A stretch of DNA of 64,000 nucleotides from Enterobacter asburiae (GTDB lineage: Bacteria; Pseudomonadota; Gammaproteobacteria; Enterobacterales; Enterobacteriaceae), in the NCBI RefSeq assembly GCF_024599655.1, contig NZ_CP102247.1, positions 3,100,001-3,164,000 on the forward strand, in the 5' to 3' direction. The translations under genes were made by a program, and so were the position numbers. Each line of letters opens with the position of its first letter. Position 1 is the stretch's first letter. This document shows positions 1 to 7,942 of the stretch, one piece after another. The notes under the pieces are model-generated. The model saw nothing but the letters and a program-made list of their open reading frames with translations. It searched no databases and had not been told where the DNA came from.

Positions 1-604
1 TCTTAACGTAGTAGACATACATGTTATGGGCGTTACCCTGGCTGTCGAATACGGTCACGGTCCCTTTTTTGTTATAGGTATCCGGGTTAGTCGCATCGAA
101 GGGGGCCGTTTGAACAGGATCGGTTGAGTTCAGGTTGATCTGCTGCGACGCGGTGGTGGTCGATTTCGCCGCCATCAGGGTATTCGGGATAGTAATCGCC
201 TGAGGGTTCGCACCGGTCTGAACGGTTGGTGGCGTACCCGCTACCGGGTAGCCCGTCAGCTGCATGCCCTGCATGTTAACCAGCGTACGGTTTTCATCCA
301 GCTTGAACTGACCGTTACGGCTGTAGAACACAGAGCCGTTGGAATCGACCATACGGAAGAAACCGTTCTGGCTGATGGCAACGTCCAGACCACGACCGGT
401 GTTGGTAGTGGTGCCGTCGGTAAAGTCCTGAGTGATGCCCGCAACTTTCACGCCCAGGCCGACTTTGGAACCGGCAAACATGTCTGCAAATGAAGCAGAA
501 CCGGATTTAAAACCATAGGTCGCGGAGTTGGCGATGTTGTTGCCAATGACGTCCAGGTTGGTGGCCGCAGCATTCAGGCCGCTGACCGCTTGAGAAAAGG
601 CCAT
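1..604 (-). CDS. flgE: Flagellar hook protein FlgE, N-terminal part (cut by window edge)
   Basis: FlgE polymerises into the flagellar hook, the universal joint between rod and filament. The start codon is the ATG read from 604 on the reverse strand, giving MAFSQAVSGLNAAATNLDVI, the conserved N-terminal helix of rod/hook proteins, followed by the NNIANS motif. About 201 residues are present; the C-terminal half lies beyond position 1. It is the most distal gene seen of a flgBCDE run on the reverse strand, 26 bases after flgD. Family identity is secure because hook/rod N-termini are highly conserved and the flgB-flgC-flgD-flgE order is the standard one. Confidence 0.97.
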   Translation of the reverse strand, partial: MAFSQAVSGLNAAATNLDVIGNNIANSATYGFKSGSASFADMFAGSKVGLGVKVAGITQDFTDGTTTNTGRGLDVAISQNGFFRMVDSNGSVFYSRNGQFKLDENRTLVNMQGMQLTGYPVAGTPPTVQTGANPQAITIPNTLMAAKSTTTASQQINLNSTDPVQTAPFDATNPDTYNKKGTVTVFDSQGNAHNMYVYYVK

Positions 605-630
605 GACTTACTCCTGATAAGTGTTAAGGC

Positions 631-1341
631 TTAGATAATCTGCCGAACTTCGTCGAGTGTGGTGGTACCCGAGGTACCCAAATCCAGTTTGTTGCCGTCG
701 CCCCCTTTAATCACGCCCTGAACCAGCGCGAACTGCAGCGGCTGCGCCACCAGCTGGGTCGTGCCGTTGCTGGCGCTAATCGCGACTTTGTAGGAACCGT
801 TTGGTGCTTTCGTGCCGTCGGTCAGGCTGCCATCCCAGGTAAAGGTGTGAACGCCCGCCTTCAGCTCGCCGATATCAATGGTGCGAACCACCACGTTATT
901 GGCATCCATGATCGTTGCAGTCACCTTGTCAGCCGGCTGCTGGAGCTCAACGCCAAACGGCGTGGTGGTCGTTGTGGTGTTGCCTTCGGTGGTGCTGGTG
1001 CCCGCCAGAATCGTGGTTCCCGGGATCATCACCCCGTGGCCAATCAGGCTTGCCGCCTGCAGAGACTGGGCGCTGTTAATCTGGCCGGAGACGGAACCGA
1101 GGGTCGTATTCAGTTTCTCAATGCCGCTAACGGTGCTGATCTGCGCAAGCTGCGTGGTCAGTTCGTTGTTCTGCATTGGGTTGGTGGGATCCTGGTTCTT
1201 AAGCTGCGCCACCAGCAGCGTCAGAAAGCTGCCCTGAAGATCGGAGGCATTGCTCCCGGTGAGGGAGTTAGAACCTGTCGTACTCTTGGTGTTATTAACA
1301 CCCGAGTTCGTAGGATCATTCACATTTACGGCGATGGACAT
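631..1341 (-). CDS. flgD: Flagellar hook capping/scaffold protein FlgD
   Basis: FlgD caps the growing hook and directs FlgE assembly, then is replaced by HAP1. The 236-residue product has the FlgD N-terminal segment (residues about 30-75, with FLTLLVAQLKNQDPTNPM), then a Tudor-like domain and a FlgD immunoglobulin-like domain (TFTWDGSLTDGTKAPNGSY, about residues 165-185). There is no cleavable signal peptide, as expected for a substrate of the flagellar type III export apparatus. It lies between flgC and flgE. A Thr-rich stretch (TTTTTTP) near residue 125 is a length-variable linker. Length is close to E. coli FlgD (231). Confidence 0.97.
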   Translation of the reverse strand: MSIAVNVNDPTNSGVNNTKSTTGSNSLTGSNASDLQGSFLTLLVAQLKNQDPTNPMQNNELTTQLAQISTVSGIEKLNTTLGSVSGQINSAQSLQAASLIGHGVMIPGTTILAGTSTTEGNTTTTTTPFGVELQQPADKVTATIMDANNVVVRTIDIGELKAGVHTFTWDGSLTDGTKAPNGSYKVAISASNGTTQLVAQPLQFALVQGVIKGGDGNKLDLGTSGTTTLDEVRQII

Positions 1342-1352
1342 GCATGTCTCCT

Positions 1353-1757
1353 TTACTGGCCGAGAGTGAGTGTTTTGAGCATCATGCTCTTCACGGTATT
1401 AAGCACTTCGACGTTGGCCTGATAGCTGCGAGAAGCCGACATGGAGTTCACCATCTCACCCACCACATCCACGTTTGGCATTTTCACGTATCCGCTGGCA
1501 TCCGCGAGCGGGTTACCCGGCTCATACACCAGCCTGTCCGGCGCCTGGCTCTCTACCACATCAGACACCTTCACGCCGCCCGTCGCCGCGCCCGGCGCAG
1601 CATCGACCTGAAAGACAACCTGTTTGGCACGATAAGGCTGACCGTCTGGTCCGGTTACGCTGTCGGCGTTTGCCAGGTTACTGGCAGCCACGTTCAGGCG
1701 TTTGGACTGCGCGGTTAACGCCGAACCGGCAATATCAAAAATATTCAACAAGGCCAT
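1353..1757 (-). CDS. flgC: Flagellar basal-body rod protein FlgC
   Basis: FlgC is a proximal rod subunit of the basal body. The 134-residue protein has the rod signature near its N-terminus (ALTAQSKRLNVAASNLANAD) and the conserved C-terminal rod helix (SRSYQANVEVLNTVKSMMLKT without the last residue). Length equals the usual 134. The gene sits 3 bases after flgB and 11 bases before flgD, so it is almost certainly co-transcribed in flgBCDE. It is a class 2 flagellar gene, exported by the flagellar type III system. Confidence 0.97.
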   Translation of the reverse strand: MALLNIFDIAGSALTAQSKRLNVAASNLANADSVTGPDGQPYRAKQVVFQVDAAPGAATGGVKVSDVVESQAPDRLVYEPGNPLADASGYVKMPNVDVVGEMVNSMSASRSYQANVEVLNTVKSMMLKTLTLGQ

Positions 1758-1760
1758 CTA

Positions 1761-2177
1761 TCAGTTCCCCCCCTGCAGGACGTTCATCATGCCTTTGATT
1801 TGTCCGCCGAGTACGGTCAGGCCCGTCTGGTATTTCAGGCTGTTATCGGCAAACTGGGTACGCTCCCGGTCCATATCCACGGTGTTACCGTCGAGTGAGG
1901 GCTGATCGGGAATGCGGTAAAGTAAATCGGTCGCTGGCGCGGTCATCGCCTGAGCAGGAATATGGCGAGAGGATGTCATGGCAAGTGCAACACCCGTTCC
2001 TTCGGCACGTCCACGCTCCATCACCTTTTTGAGTTCACTGGAAAAATCAATATCGCGCGCCTGAAACCCTGGGGTATCGGCGTTAGCGATGTTGGCGGCT
2101 AAAATCTCCTGCCGCTGGGCGCGTAAATTGAGCGCTTCCTGCTGAAAACGTAACGCGGCGTCGAGTTTATCGAGCAT
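1761..2177 (-). CDS. flgB: Flagellar basal-body rod protein FlgB
   Basis: FlgB forms the cell-proximal end of the rod together with FlgC, FlgF and FlgG. The 138-residue product shows the rod motif EILAANIANADTPGFQARD near residue 23 and the C-terminal rod helix (FADNSLKYQTGLTVLGGQIK). It is the first gene of the reverse-strand flgBCDE operon, divergent from flgA. E. coli FlgB is also 138 residues. The short linker between the two helical segments matches the family. Confidence 0.97.
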   Translation of the reverse strand: MLDKLDAALRFQQEALNLRAQRQEILAANIANADTPGFQARDIDFSSELKKVMERGRAEGTGVALAMTSSRHIPAQAMTAPATDLLYRIPDQPSLDGNTVDMDRERTQFADNSLKYQTGLTVLGGQIKGMMNVLQGGN

Positions 2178-2334
2178 GTCTCCTCCGCTGATGGCAAAAT
2201 TTCAGTTCACAGCTTAAATCTCACCCGGTCTCCCCTATCGACGGAATAAGCGCAAAATGCGTCGCTATTTATTGCGTTGATGCAAAACCACTGCAGGTAG
2301 AATTCATTCAACTCTGGAAACGGTGGAACTTGCG
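2178..2334. promoter_or_regulatory. Divergent flgB/flgA control region
   Basis: This 157-base gap separates flgB (reverse) from flgA (forward). In E. coli and Salmonella the equivalent interval carries FlhDC-dependent class 2 promoters for both directions. I do not see a site clear enough to place the FlhDC boxes, so only the interval is given. The flgB start has GGAGGAGACATGC-like sequence before it, a strong ribosome binding site. Confidence 0.5.
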
Positions 2335-2994
2335 ATGCAAACGTTAAAACGTGCCCTGATGGCAACTTTCTTGCTGTTTAGCCCTCTGGTGCAGGCTGAA
2401 GGCTTACAGGATCGGCTGACGGCTTTTTTTGCTGAAAAGCTGGCGGGCTTTAGCGATGACGTTAGCGTTACCGTGCGCACCCCACCGAATCTGTACCCTA
2501 CCTGTGACCAGCCGTCATTCAGCGTGACGGGGACCACCCGGCTGTGGGGAAATGTGAACGTGCTGGCACGCTGCGCCAACGAAAAACGCTATTTACAGGT
2601 TGCAGTTCAGGCGACGGGCAATTATGTTGTCGCCGCCGTGCCGATTGCGCGCGGCAGCGTGCTGCAGACGAACAGCGTGACGTTGAAGCGCGGCCGTCTG
2701 GATCAGCTGCCTCCACGCACCATGCTGGAAATGAACCAGGCACAGGACGCCGTCAGCCTGCGTGATGTCGCCCCCGGCCAGCCGATACAGCTCTCAATGC
2801 TGCGTCAGTCATGGCGGGTAAAAGCGGGTCAACAGGTGATGGTCGTGGCCAACGGAGATGGCTTTAGCATCAACAGTGAAGGGAAAGCGTTAAACAATGC
2901 CGCGGTGGCGCAAAATGCCCGCGTCAGAATGTCCTCAGGCCAGGTGGTGAGCGGAACCGTCGATTCTGATGGGAATATTCTGATTAACCTATAA
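2335..2994 (+). CDS. flgA: Flagella basal body P-ring formation chaperone FlgA
   Basis: FlgA is a periplasmic chaperone for FlgI, which forms the P-ring. The ATG at 2335 gives 219 residues beginning MQTLKRALMATFLLFSPLVQ, a Sec signal peptide cleaved after the QA near residue 20, and matches the Salmonella FlgA start and length. An in-frame GTG four codons upstream (2323) is possible but not needed. The C-terminal SAF domain (VAAVPIARGSVLQTNSVTLK) and the last segment GTVDSDGNILINL are diagnostic. It is divergent from flgB and lies directly upstream of flgM. Confidence 0.95.
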   Translation: MQTLKRALMATFLLFSPLVQAEGLQDRLTAFFAEKLAGFSDDVSVTVRTPPNLYPTCDQPSFSVTGTTRLWGNVNVLARCANEKRYLQVAVQATGNYVVAAVPIARGSVLQTNSVTLKRGRLDQLPPRTMLEMNQAQDAVSLRDVAPGQPIQLSMLRQSWRVKAGQQVMVVANGDGFSINSEGKALNNAAVAQNARVRMSSGQVVSGTVDSDGNILINL

Positions 2995-3000
2995 TCTTTT

Positions 3001-3027
3001 TAAAGATTTCGCGGCGCGTGCCGATAA
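3001..3027 (+). promoter_or_regulatory. Sigma-28 (FliA) class 3 promoter for flgM
   Basis: TAAAGATT, then 11 bases, then GCCGATAA: this fits the FliA consensus TAAAGTTT-N11-GCCGATAA with two mismatches in the -35 half and a perfect -10 half. It begins 7 bases after the flgA stop and 61 bases before flgM. In E. coli and Salmonella flgM is transcribed both by read-through from flgA (class 2) and from its own class 3 promoter. Confidence 0.9.
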
Positions 3028-3087
3028 ATATTCCACTAATGATGATGTCAGGCGCAAACGCCGCGAACCCTCGATGAGGACAACACT

Positions 3088-3381
3088 ATGAGCATTGATC
3101 GTACATCAGCCCTGAAGCCGGTAAGCGCTGTACAACCTCGCGAAACGAATGACGCTCCTGCGCAGAAAACGCGTCTGGAAAAAACGTCAACGTCCAACAG
3201 CACCAGCGTAACCCTGAGCGACGCGCAGGCAAAACTGATGCAGCCAGGCAGCAACGATATCAATATGGAACGTGTTGAAGCGCTGAAAACGGCTATTCGT
3301 AACGGTGAGCTGAAAATGGATACCAGCAAGATTGCTGATGCCCTGATTCAGGAAGCACAGAGTTTCTTACAGAGTAACTAA
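3088..3381 (+). CDS. flgM: Anti-sigma-28 factor FlgM
   Basis: FlgM binds and holds back sigma-28 (FliA) until the hook is complete, then is secreted through the hook, releasing late flagellar gene expression. The 97-residue product is polar, largely unstructured in the N-terminal half (SIDRTSALKPVSAVQPRE), and has the sigma-binding C-terminal helices (about residues 58-97, including IRNGELKMDTSKIADALI). Length matches the family (97). The stop is 4 bases before flgN, so the two are translationally close and co-transcribed. Its own class 3 promoter lies upstream. Confidence 0.97.
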   Translation: MSIDRTSALKPVSAVQPRETNDAPAQKTRLEKTSTSNSTSVTLSDAQAKLMQPGSNDINMERVEALKTAIRNGELKMDTSKIADALIQEAQSFLQSN

Positions 3382-3385
3382 CCGT

Positions 3386-3811
3386 ATGAGTCGACTGTCA
3401 GAAATACTGGATCAAATGACGGTTGTCCTGAACGACCTGAAAACGGTAATGGACGCTGAACAGCAGCATCTCTCTTCCGGTCATATCAACGGCAGCGCGC
3501 TGCAGCGTATTACTGAAGATAAAAGTTCGCTTCTGGCAACGCTGGATTATCTGGAGCAACAGCGCCGCGCTGAGCAAGATCCTAAGCGCAGCGCCAATGA
3601 CGATATTGTTGAGCGCTGGCAAACCATTACCGAAAAAACCCAGCACCTGCGCGATCTTAACCAGCACAACGGCTGGCTACTGGAAGGTCAGATTGAGCGT
3701 AATCAGCAGGCGCTTGAGGTATTGAAACCGCATAAAGAAACCGGACTGTACGGTGCGGATGGTCAGACGGCGACTGCGCGTATTGCGGGAGTTAAAAAGA
3801 TTTCGATTTGA
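3386..3811 (+). CDS. flgN: Flagellar export chaperone FlgN
   Basis: FlgN is the cytoplasmic type III chaperone for the hook-filament junction proteins FlgK and FlgL. The 141-residue protein is almost wholly helical and rich in Glu, Gln and Leu (LSEILDQMTVVLNDLKTVMD), with the amphipathic C-terminal segment used to bind FlgK/FlgL. It follows flgM by 4 bases and is the last gene before a terminator facing murJ. E. coli FlgN has 138 residues. Confidence 0.95.
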   Translation: MSRLSEILDQMTVVLNDLKTVMDAEQQHLSSGHINGSALQRITEDKSSLLATLDYLEQQRRAEQDPKRSANDDIVERWQTITEKTQHLRDLNQHNGWLLEGQIERNQQALEVLKPHKETGLYGADGQTATARIAGVKKISI

Positions 3812-3835
3812 CGCCCGGGCGACAAATCATGCAGC

Positions 3836-3865
3836 GGGGAGCACCATAAGGTGAACTCCCCTTTT
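3836..3865 (+). terminator. Terminator after flgN
   Basis: GGGGAG and CTCCCC form the stem, with an inner CACC/GGTG pairing and an ATAA loop, followed by TTTT. It lies between the convergent ends of flgN and murJ. Confidence 0.75.
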
Positions 3866-3870
3866 GGCGT

Positions 3871-5406
3871 TTATGCCGTACGGCGGGCAAACTCCTTCAC
3901 TTTGAAGCCCAGCACCGCGAGCGTGGCAAAGTAAGCCACCACCCCGACGCCTACCACGGCCATCAGCCGCATCAGACGGTAAGGCATGGTGCCCTGGGAC
4001 CACTCCGGCATCACGTACAGCATGCCGAGCAGCGCGGCAGACATCACCAGCACCGCAATAATCAGACGCACCAGGAAACTTCCCCAGCCCGGCTGCGGCG
4101 TAAAGATATCCTGCTTGCGCAGCTGCCAGTACAGCAGCCCGGCATTCAGACAGGCCGCCAGACCAATCGATAATGACAGGCCTGCATGCTTCAGCGGACC
4201 AATAAACGCCAGATTCATCAGCTGAGTCATAATCAGCGTCACAATGGCAATTTTCACCGGCGTTTTGATGTTCTGACGCGAGTAGAACCCTGGCGCCAGC
4301 ACCTTGACGACGATCAGCCCCATCAATCCGACCGAGTAGGCAATCAGCGCGCGCTGGGTCATGGCGGCATCAAAGGCGGTGAATTTCCCGTACTGGAAGA
4401 GCGACACCGTCAGCGGTTTAGCCAGAATACCCAGCGCCACCGCGCTTGGCAGGGCCAGCAGGAAGCAGAGACGTAAACCCCAGTCCATCAGGCGGCAATA
4501 TTCATCATGGTTACCGCTGGCAAAACTTTTCGACAGCGACGGTAGCAGAATGGTCCCCAGCGCCACGCCCAGCACTCCGGACGGGAACTCCATCAGACGG
4601 TCGGCGTAGTACATCCAGGATACCGAGCCGGACACGAGGAAAGAGGCAAAGATGGTGTTGATGATAAGCGAGATTTGGCTGACGGAGACGCCAAGAATGG
4701 CGGGCCCCATCTGCTTGATCACGCGCATCGCCCCGGCATCTTTGAGATTGATGCGCGGCAGCACCAGCATGCCGATTTTTTTCAGATGCGGCAGCTGGTA
4801 CGCCAGCTGCAGCACGCCGCCGACGGTGACCGCCCAGGCCAGCGCCAGCACCGGCGGGTTAAAGTGCGGCGCGGCGAACAAGGCAAAACCGATCATGCTG
4901 ACGTTGAGAAACGTTGGCGCAAACGCCGGAACAGAGAAGCGGTTCCAGGTATTCAGGATCGCCCCCACCAGCGAGGCCAGCGAGATGAGCAGAATATAGG
5001 GGAAAGTGATGCGCAGCAGCTGCGAGGTCAGCGCAAATTTGTCAGCCGTATCGGCAAAACCGGGCGCGGTCACCATAATCACCCACGGCGCGGCCAGCAT
5101 CCCGAGTACGGTCACCACCGCCAAGGCCAGCGTCAGCAGCCCGGAGACATAAGAAACAAAGACGCGCGTCGCGTCTTCACCCTGCTTGCTTTTATATTCC
5201 GCCAGGATAGGCACGAATGCCTGAGAAAACGCCCCTTCCGCAAAAATACGACGTAGCAGGTTCGGCAGTTTGAACGCGACGAAAAAGGCGTCCGTGGCCA
5301 TCCCTGCACCAAATACCCTTGCCACAATGGCGTCGCGCGCAAAACCCAGCACGCGGGAAAACATGGTCATCGAGCTGACGGCCGCCAGCGATTTTAATAA
5401 GTTCAT
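3871..5406 (-). CDS. murJ: Lipid II flippase MurJ (MviN)
   Basis: MurJ flips lipid II across the inner membrane for peptidoglycan synthesis and is essential in E. coli. The 511-residue protein (E. coli 511) has about 14 membrane segments and the MOP/MviN family hallmarks: MNLLKSLAAVSSMTMFSRVL at the N-terminus, ARDAIVARVFGAG with conserved arginines of the central cavity, and SFASGNHDEYCRLMDWGLRL mid-protein. It is the last gene of the reverse-strand run rimJ-yceH-mviM-murJ. A REP element lies in the 129-base gap before it, unlike tightly packed arrangements elsewhere. Confidence 0.97.
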   Translation of the reverse strand: MNLLKSLAAVSSMTMFSRVLGFARDAIVARVFGAGMATDAFFVAFKLPNLLRRIFAEGAFSQAFVPILAEYKSKQGEDATRVFVSYVSGLLTLALAVVTVLGMLAAPWVIMVTAPGFADTADKFALTSQLLRITFPYILLISLASLVGAILNTWNRFSVPAFAPTFLNVSMIGFALFAAPHFNPPVLALAWAVTVGGVLQLAYQLPHLKKIGMLVLPRINLKDAGAMRVIKQMGPAILGVSVSQISLIINTIFASFLVSGSVSWMYYADRLMEFPSGVLGVALGTILLPSLSKSFASGNHDEYCRLMDWGLRLCFLLALPSAVALGILAKPLTVSLFQYGKFTAFDAAMTQRALIAYSVGLMGLIVVKVLAPGFYSRQNIKTPVKIAIVTLIMTQLMNLAFIGPLKHAGLSLSIGLAACLNAGLLYWQLRKQDIFTPQPGWGSFLVRLIIAVLVMSAALLGMLYVMPEWSQGTMPYRLMRLMAVVGVGVVAYFATLAVLGFKVKEFARRTA

Positions 5407-5437
5407 TAACGTGAATTTCCAGAACCATACGGATTTG

Positions 5438-5468
5438 TAAGCCGGGTGAACCTAAGCGCCACCCGGCA
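5438..5468. repeat. REP palindrome between mviM and murJ
   Basis: GCCGGGTG at 5441-5448 pairs with CACCCGGC at 5460-5467 across a short loop. This is the usual repetitive extragenic palindrome of enteric bacteria. The same GCCGGGTGGCG core recurs near 44004 and 44563, and a diverged form near 18969. Confidence 0.8.
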
Positions 5469-5535
5469 AAGCCAACAAGCGGCGCTTAGTCTAACCGGAT
5501 TTCAACGAATTACTATCCGCAGATGTTACAGCGAG

Positions 5536-6459
5536 TTATTCGCTCATGGCATCGCGCCAGAGCCTTTCCACAATGCGCTGCGCCAGAATGGCCTGCTCGC
5601 CGGACGTTTCAGGAACCGTCTGATTTTGCACGCAGGTGATAAAATGGCGGGCGCATCCTGCGAAACCGCGCTGCTCCAGGGTGCTCTGCCAGCCTGGCGC
5701 CGGGAGCGTCACCACGCCGTTGCCCTTCTCTTCCCGCCACTCGCGCATGTCCGTAATGTCATACAGCGCGCCGTCGGTCACCGCCTGCACGGATTCACGC
5801 TGGCTTCCTGCCCGACGGTGCATGCTGGTGGTAATCTGAAGATGCTCAACGGCGAAGTGGTGTTCCGCGTAGACCATCTGCCCCTGGTCATTCGTCAACA
5901 GGGTACCGCTTTTCAGCAGCGCTTCGCCGTTGCTCAGCCACAGCGCCGTATCCACAACGTGCAGATAATCATCCAGAAGGGTGAAGCGCAGATCGTTAGG
6001 CCCAACGCTGTCGGTACGGTGCTTATCCATCCGCAGCGAGGCGAGCGTACCCGACTGCGCCTTCAGTTGCTGATAAAGCGGCGCGAAACGACGGTTGAAG
6101 CCCACCATCAGCGTCAGTTTTTTGCGCGCGGCCAGCTCAATCAGCCGCTCGGCATCCTGAACATTTTCAGCCAGCGGTTTATCCACGCAGACGTGAACCC
6201 CCGCATTGAGCAGCTCGCTCACCACCTGATAGTGGGTTGCCGTTGAGGTATGCACAAAAACCGCATCACACTCGCGGGCCAGATCCTGCAGGGAGGCAGC
6301 ATACGGAATGCGCCAGGTTTCGCAGATACGTTCTGCCTTTTCGCGGGTGGGTGACCATGCCCCTTGCAGCGTCCAGTCCGTCGCCGCCCCTAAAACAGGC
6401 AGCCAGGCTTTTTGCGCGATGCCGCCCAGCCCCACCACGCCTACGCGTAATTTTTTCAC
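5536..6459 (-). CDS. mviM: Gfo/Idh/MocA-family oxidoreductase MviM (YceM)
   Basis: This is a putative NAD(P)-dependent oxidoreductase of unknown substrate. The 307-residue protein starts with a Rossmann fold (MKKLRVGVVGLGGIAQKAW), has the EKP-type motif as CVDKPLAEN near residue 90, and a C-terminal Gfo/Idh/MocA alpha/beta domain. It is 2 bases downstream of yceH and upstream of murJ. The linkage to murJ is conserved in enteric bacteria, but a role in cell wall synthesis has not been shown to my knowledge. E. coli YceM has 307 residues. Confidence 0.93.
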   Translation of the reverse strand: MKKLRVGVVGLGGIAQKAWLPVLGAATDWTLQGAWSPTREKAERICETWRIPYAASLQDLARECDAVFVHTSTATHYQVVSELLNAGVHVCVDKPLAENVQDAERLIELAARKKLTLMVGFNRRFAPLYQQLKAQSGTLASLRMDKHRTDSVGPNDLRFTLLDDYLHVVDTALWLSNGEALLKSGTLLTNDQGQMVYAEHHFAVEHLQITTSMHRRAGSQRESVQAVTDGALYDITDMREWREEKGNGVVTLPAPGWQSTLEQRGFAGCARHFITCVQNQTVPETSGEQAILAQRIVERLWRDAMSE

Positions 6460-6461
6460 CG

Positions 6462-7112
6462 TCAGTCTCCCAAATGTGCCAGCAACGCATCCAGACGCTG
6501 TTTCAGCCCGGCGACCTCTTCTTCCAGCGCCTCTACCCGCGCGGCAAGACCATCATTGCCTGCTGAGGATCCCGCGTCGCTCTCCACGGTAGCGACATCG
6601 ACGTCGCCGCTGAACAGATGCATATAGCGGCTTTCACGTTTGCCCGGCTCGCGCGCCAGTCGCACCACGTACGGGCCGTCTTCGCGAGAAGCCAGCCCTT
6701 CCAGGGTCTGCTCGACCTCCTGCATATCGCTGAATTCATGCATACGGGAAGCGCGCGTGCGCAGTTCCCCCGGCGTCTGCGCCCCGCGCAGCAGCAGCGT
6801 GGTGATGACCGCCACTTCCGCGCTGCTCAGCTTCAGGTCACCGAATTCGGAGTTACAAAAGCGCTGTTCGTATTTGGTCACGCGGTTGCCGAAGCCGCTG
6901 ACGGTGCGCAGATAGTGGCGTTTTACCAGCGCATCCAGCACGTCCTGAACGTCATGCTCGCTGAGGTTCATCACCGGTTCGCGGTTGGTCTTCTGGTTGC
7001 AGGCCATGGTCACGGCGTTGACGGAGAGCGGATACTGCTCCGGCGTGGTGACCTGTTTTTCGAGTAAGCACCCAATCACGCGCGCTTCTGTACCGTTTAG
7101 CTGATACTTCAT
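6462..7112 (-). CDS. yceH: UPF0502 (DUF480) winged-helix protein YceH
   Basis: YceH is a conserved protein of unknown function. The 216 residues comprise two winged-helix-like domains (MKYQLNGTEARVIGCLLEKQ and VTKYEQRFCNSEFGDLKLS), then a C-terminal coiled coil (AARVEALEEEVAGLKQRLDA, about residues 190-212). It lies 9 bases after rimJ and 2 before mviM, so it is most likely co-transcribed with both. The double winged helix suggests nucleic-acid binding, which is inference only. Confidence 0.93.
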   Translation of the reverse strand: MKYQLNGTEARVIGCLLEKQVTTPEQYPLSVNAVTMACNQKTNREPVMNLSEHDVQDVLDALVKRHYLRTVSGFGNRVTKYEQRFCNSEFGDLKLSSAEVAVITTLLLRGAQTPGELRTRASRMHEFSDMQEVEQTLEGLASREDGPYVVRLAREPGKRESRYMHLFSGDVDVATVESDAGSSAGNDGLAARVEALEEEVAGLKQRLDALLAHLGD

Positions 7113-7121
7113 CTTTTCTCC

Positions 7122-7706
7122 TTAACGACCTGCGGTCCAGTCCCGGGTGGTTAACGCCGTCAGAACGTGGTCGCGCCACTCTCCGTCTATCAGCAGATAG
7201 TCTTTGGCGTAACCCTCTTTCTCGAACCCTAAACGCGCCAGCAAATTGCCGCTGCGCTGATTATGCGGCATATAGTTCGCCATGATGCGATGGATATGCT
7301 GCGTGCGTTGCATATAGCGGATCGCCACCGTTAACGCCTCGTACATCAGCCCCTGCCCCTGCCATTTCTGGCCGATGGAGTAGCCAAGGTAGCAGGCGTG
7401 AAACGATCCCCGCACCACGTTTGAAAAATTGGCGATCCCGATAATCTCTTTTTCTTCAGGATCCAGCAGCGCGAAATAGAACGCGCTGCCCTGCTTGTGA
7501 AATTCCGTAATCATGCTGAGGCGCGCCTGCCAGCCGGAAGGGTAACAATGGCTCTCATCCCGAACGGGTTCCCAGGGTTTTAAAAACTGGCGATTCTCGG
7601 CGTAATAATCCGCCAGACGCCAGGCATCACGCTCATGCACCAGACGAACGACCAGCCTGTCCGTTGTCAGACGCACTTTTGGCACATTACTGCGATAGCC
7701 AAACAT
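7122..7706 (-). CDS. rimJ: Ribosomal protein S5 alanine N-acetyltransferase RimJ
   Basis: RimJ acetylates the N-terminal alanine of ribosomal protein S5 and also assists 30S maturation. The product is 194 residues of the GNAT fold, with the acetyl-CoA loop GQKWQGQGLMYEAL near residue 105. I chose the ATG at 7706 (MFGYRSNVPKVRLTTDRL) because AAGGAG lies 8 bases upstream; a GTG three codons earlier overlaps that ribosome binding site. The length equals E. coli RimJ. It is the first gene of the rimJ-yceH-mviM-murJ cluster and is divergent from mdtH. Confidence 0.95.
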   Translation of the reverse strand: MFGYRSNVPKVRLTTDRLVVRLVHERDAWRLADYYAENRQFLKPWEPVRDESHCYPSGWQARLSMITEFHKQGSAFYFALLDPEEKEIIGIANFSNVVRGSFHACYLGYSIGQKWQGQGLMYEALTVAIRYMQRTQHIHRIMANYMPHNQRSGNLLARLGFEKEGYAKDYLLIDGEWRDHVLTALTTRDWTAGR

Positions 7707-7942
7707 CGATACCACTCCTTCCCGTCACTTCTGCTTACCCATTAGCTTTACTATACCTGCGCCTGCGCCGTCTGTGAAAACAGTGACATACCATTTTGCC
7801 CTCTTTTCATTATTTTCGATGAGAACTCTCTATCAAAGCACCCTTTTGATAAAAAAATATTGTCACGCCCGGGGGTGGGAAAAAACGCGGCGACACCGCA
7901 GAATGTTAGCGTGCTCACCTTCTTATTTTCCCTGGAGGGAAA

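Noticed and set aside
847..1422. 191-codon forward frame opposite flgD
   Set aside because: Antisense to FlgD, no ribosome binding site, spans the flgD start and flgC end.
5446..6246. 266-codon forward frame opposite mviM
   Set aside because: It is antisense to a confident Gfo/Idh/MocA oxidoreductase and has no start signal.
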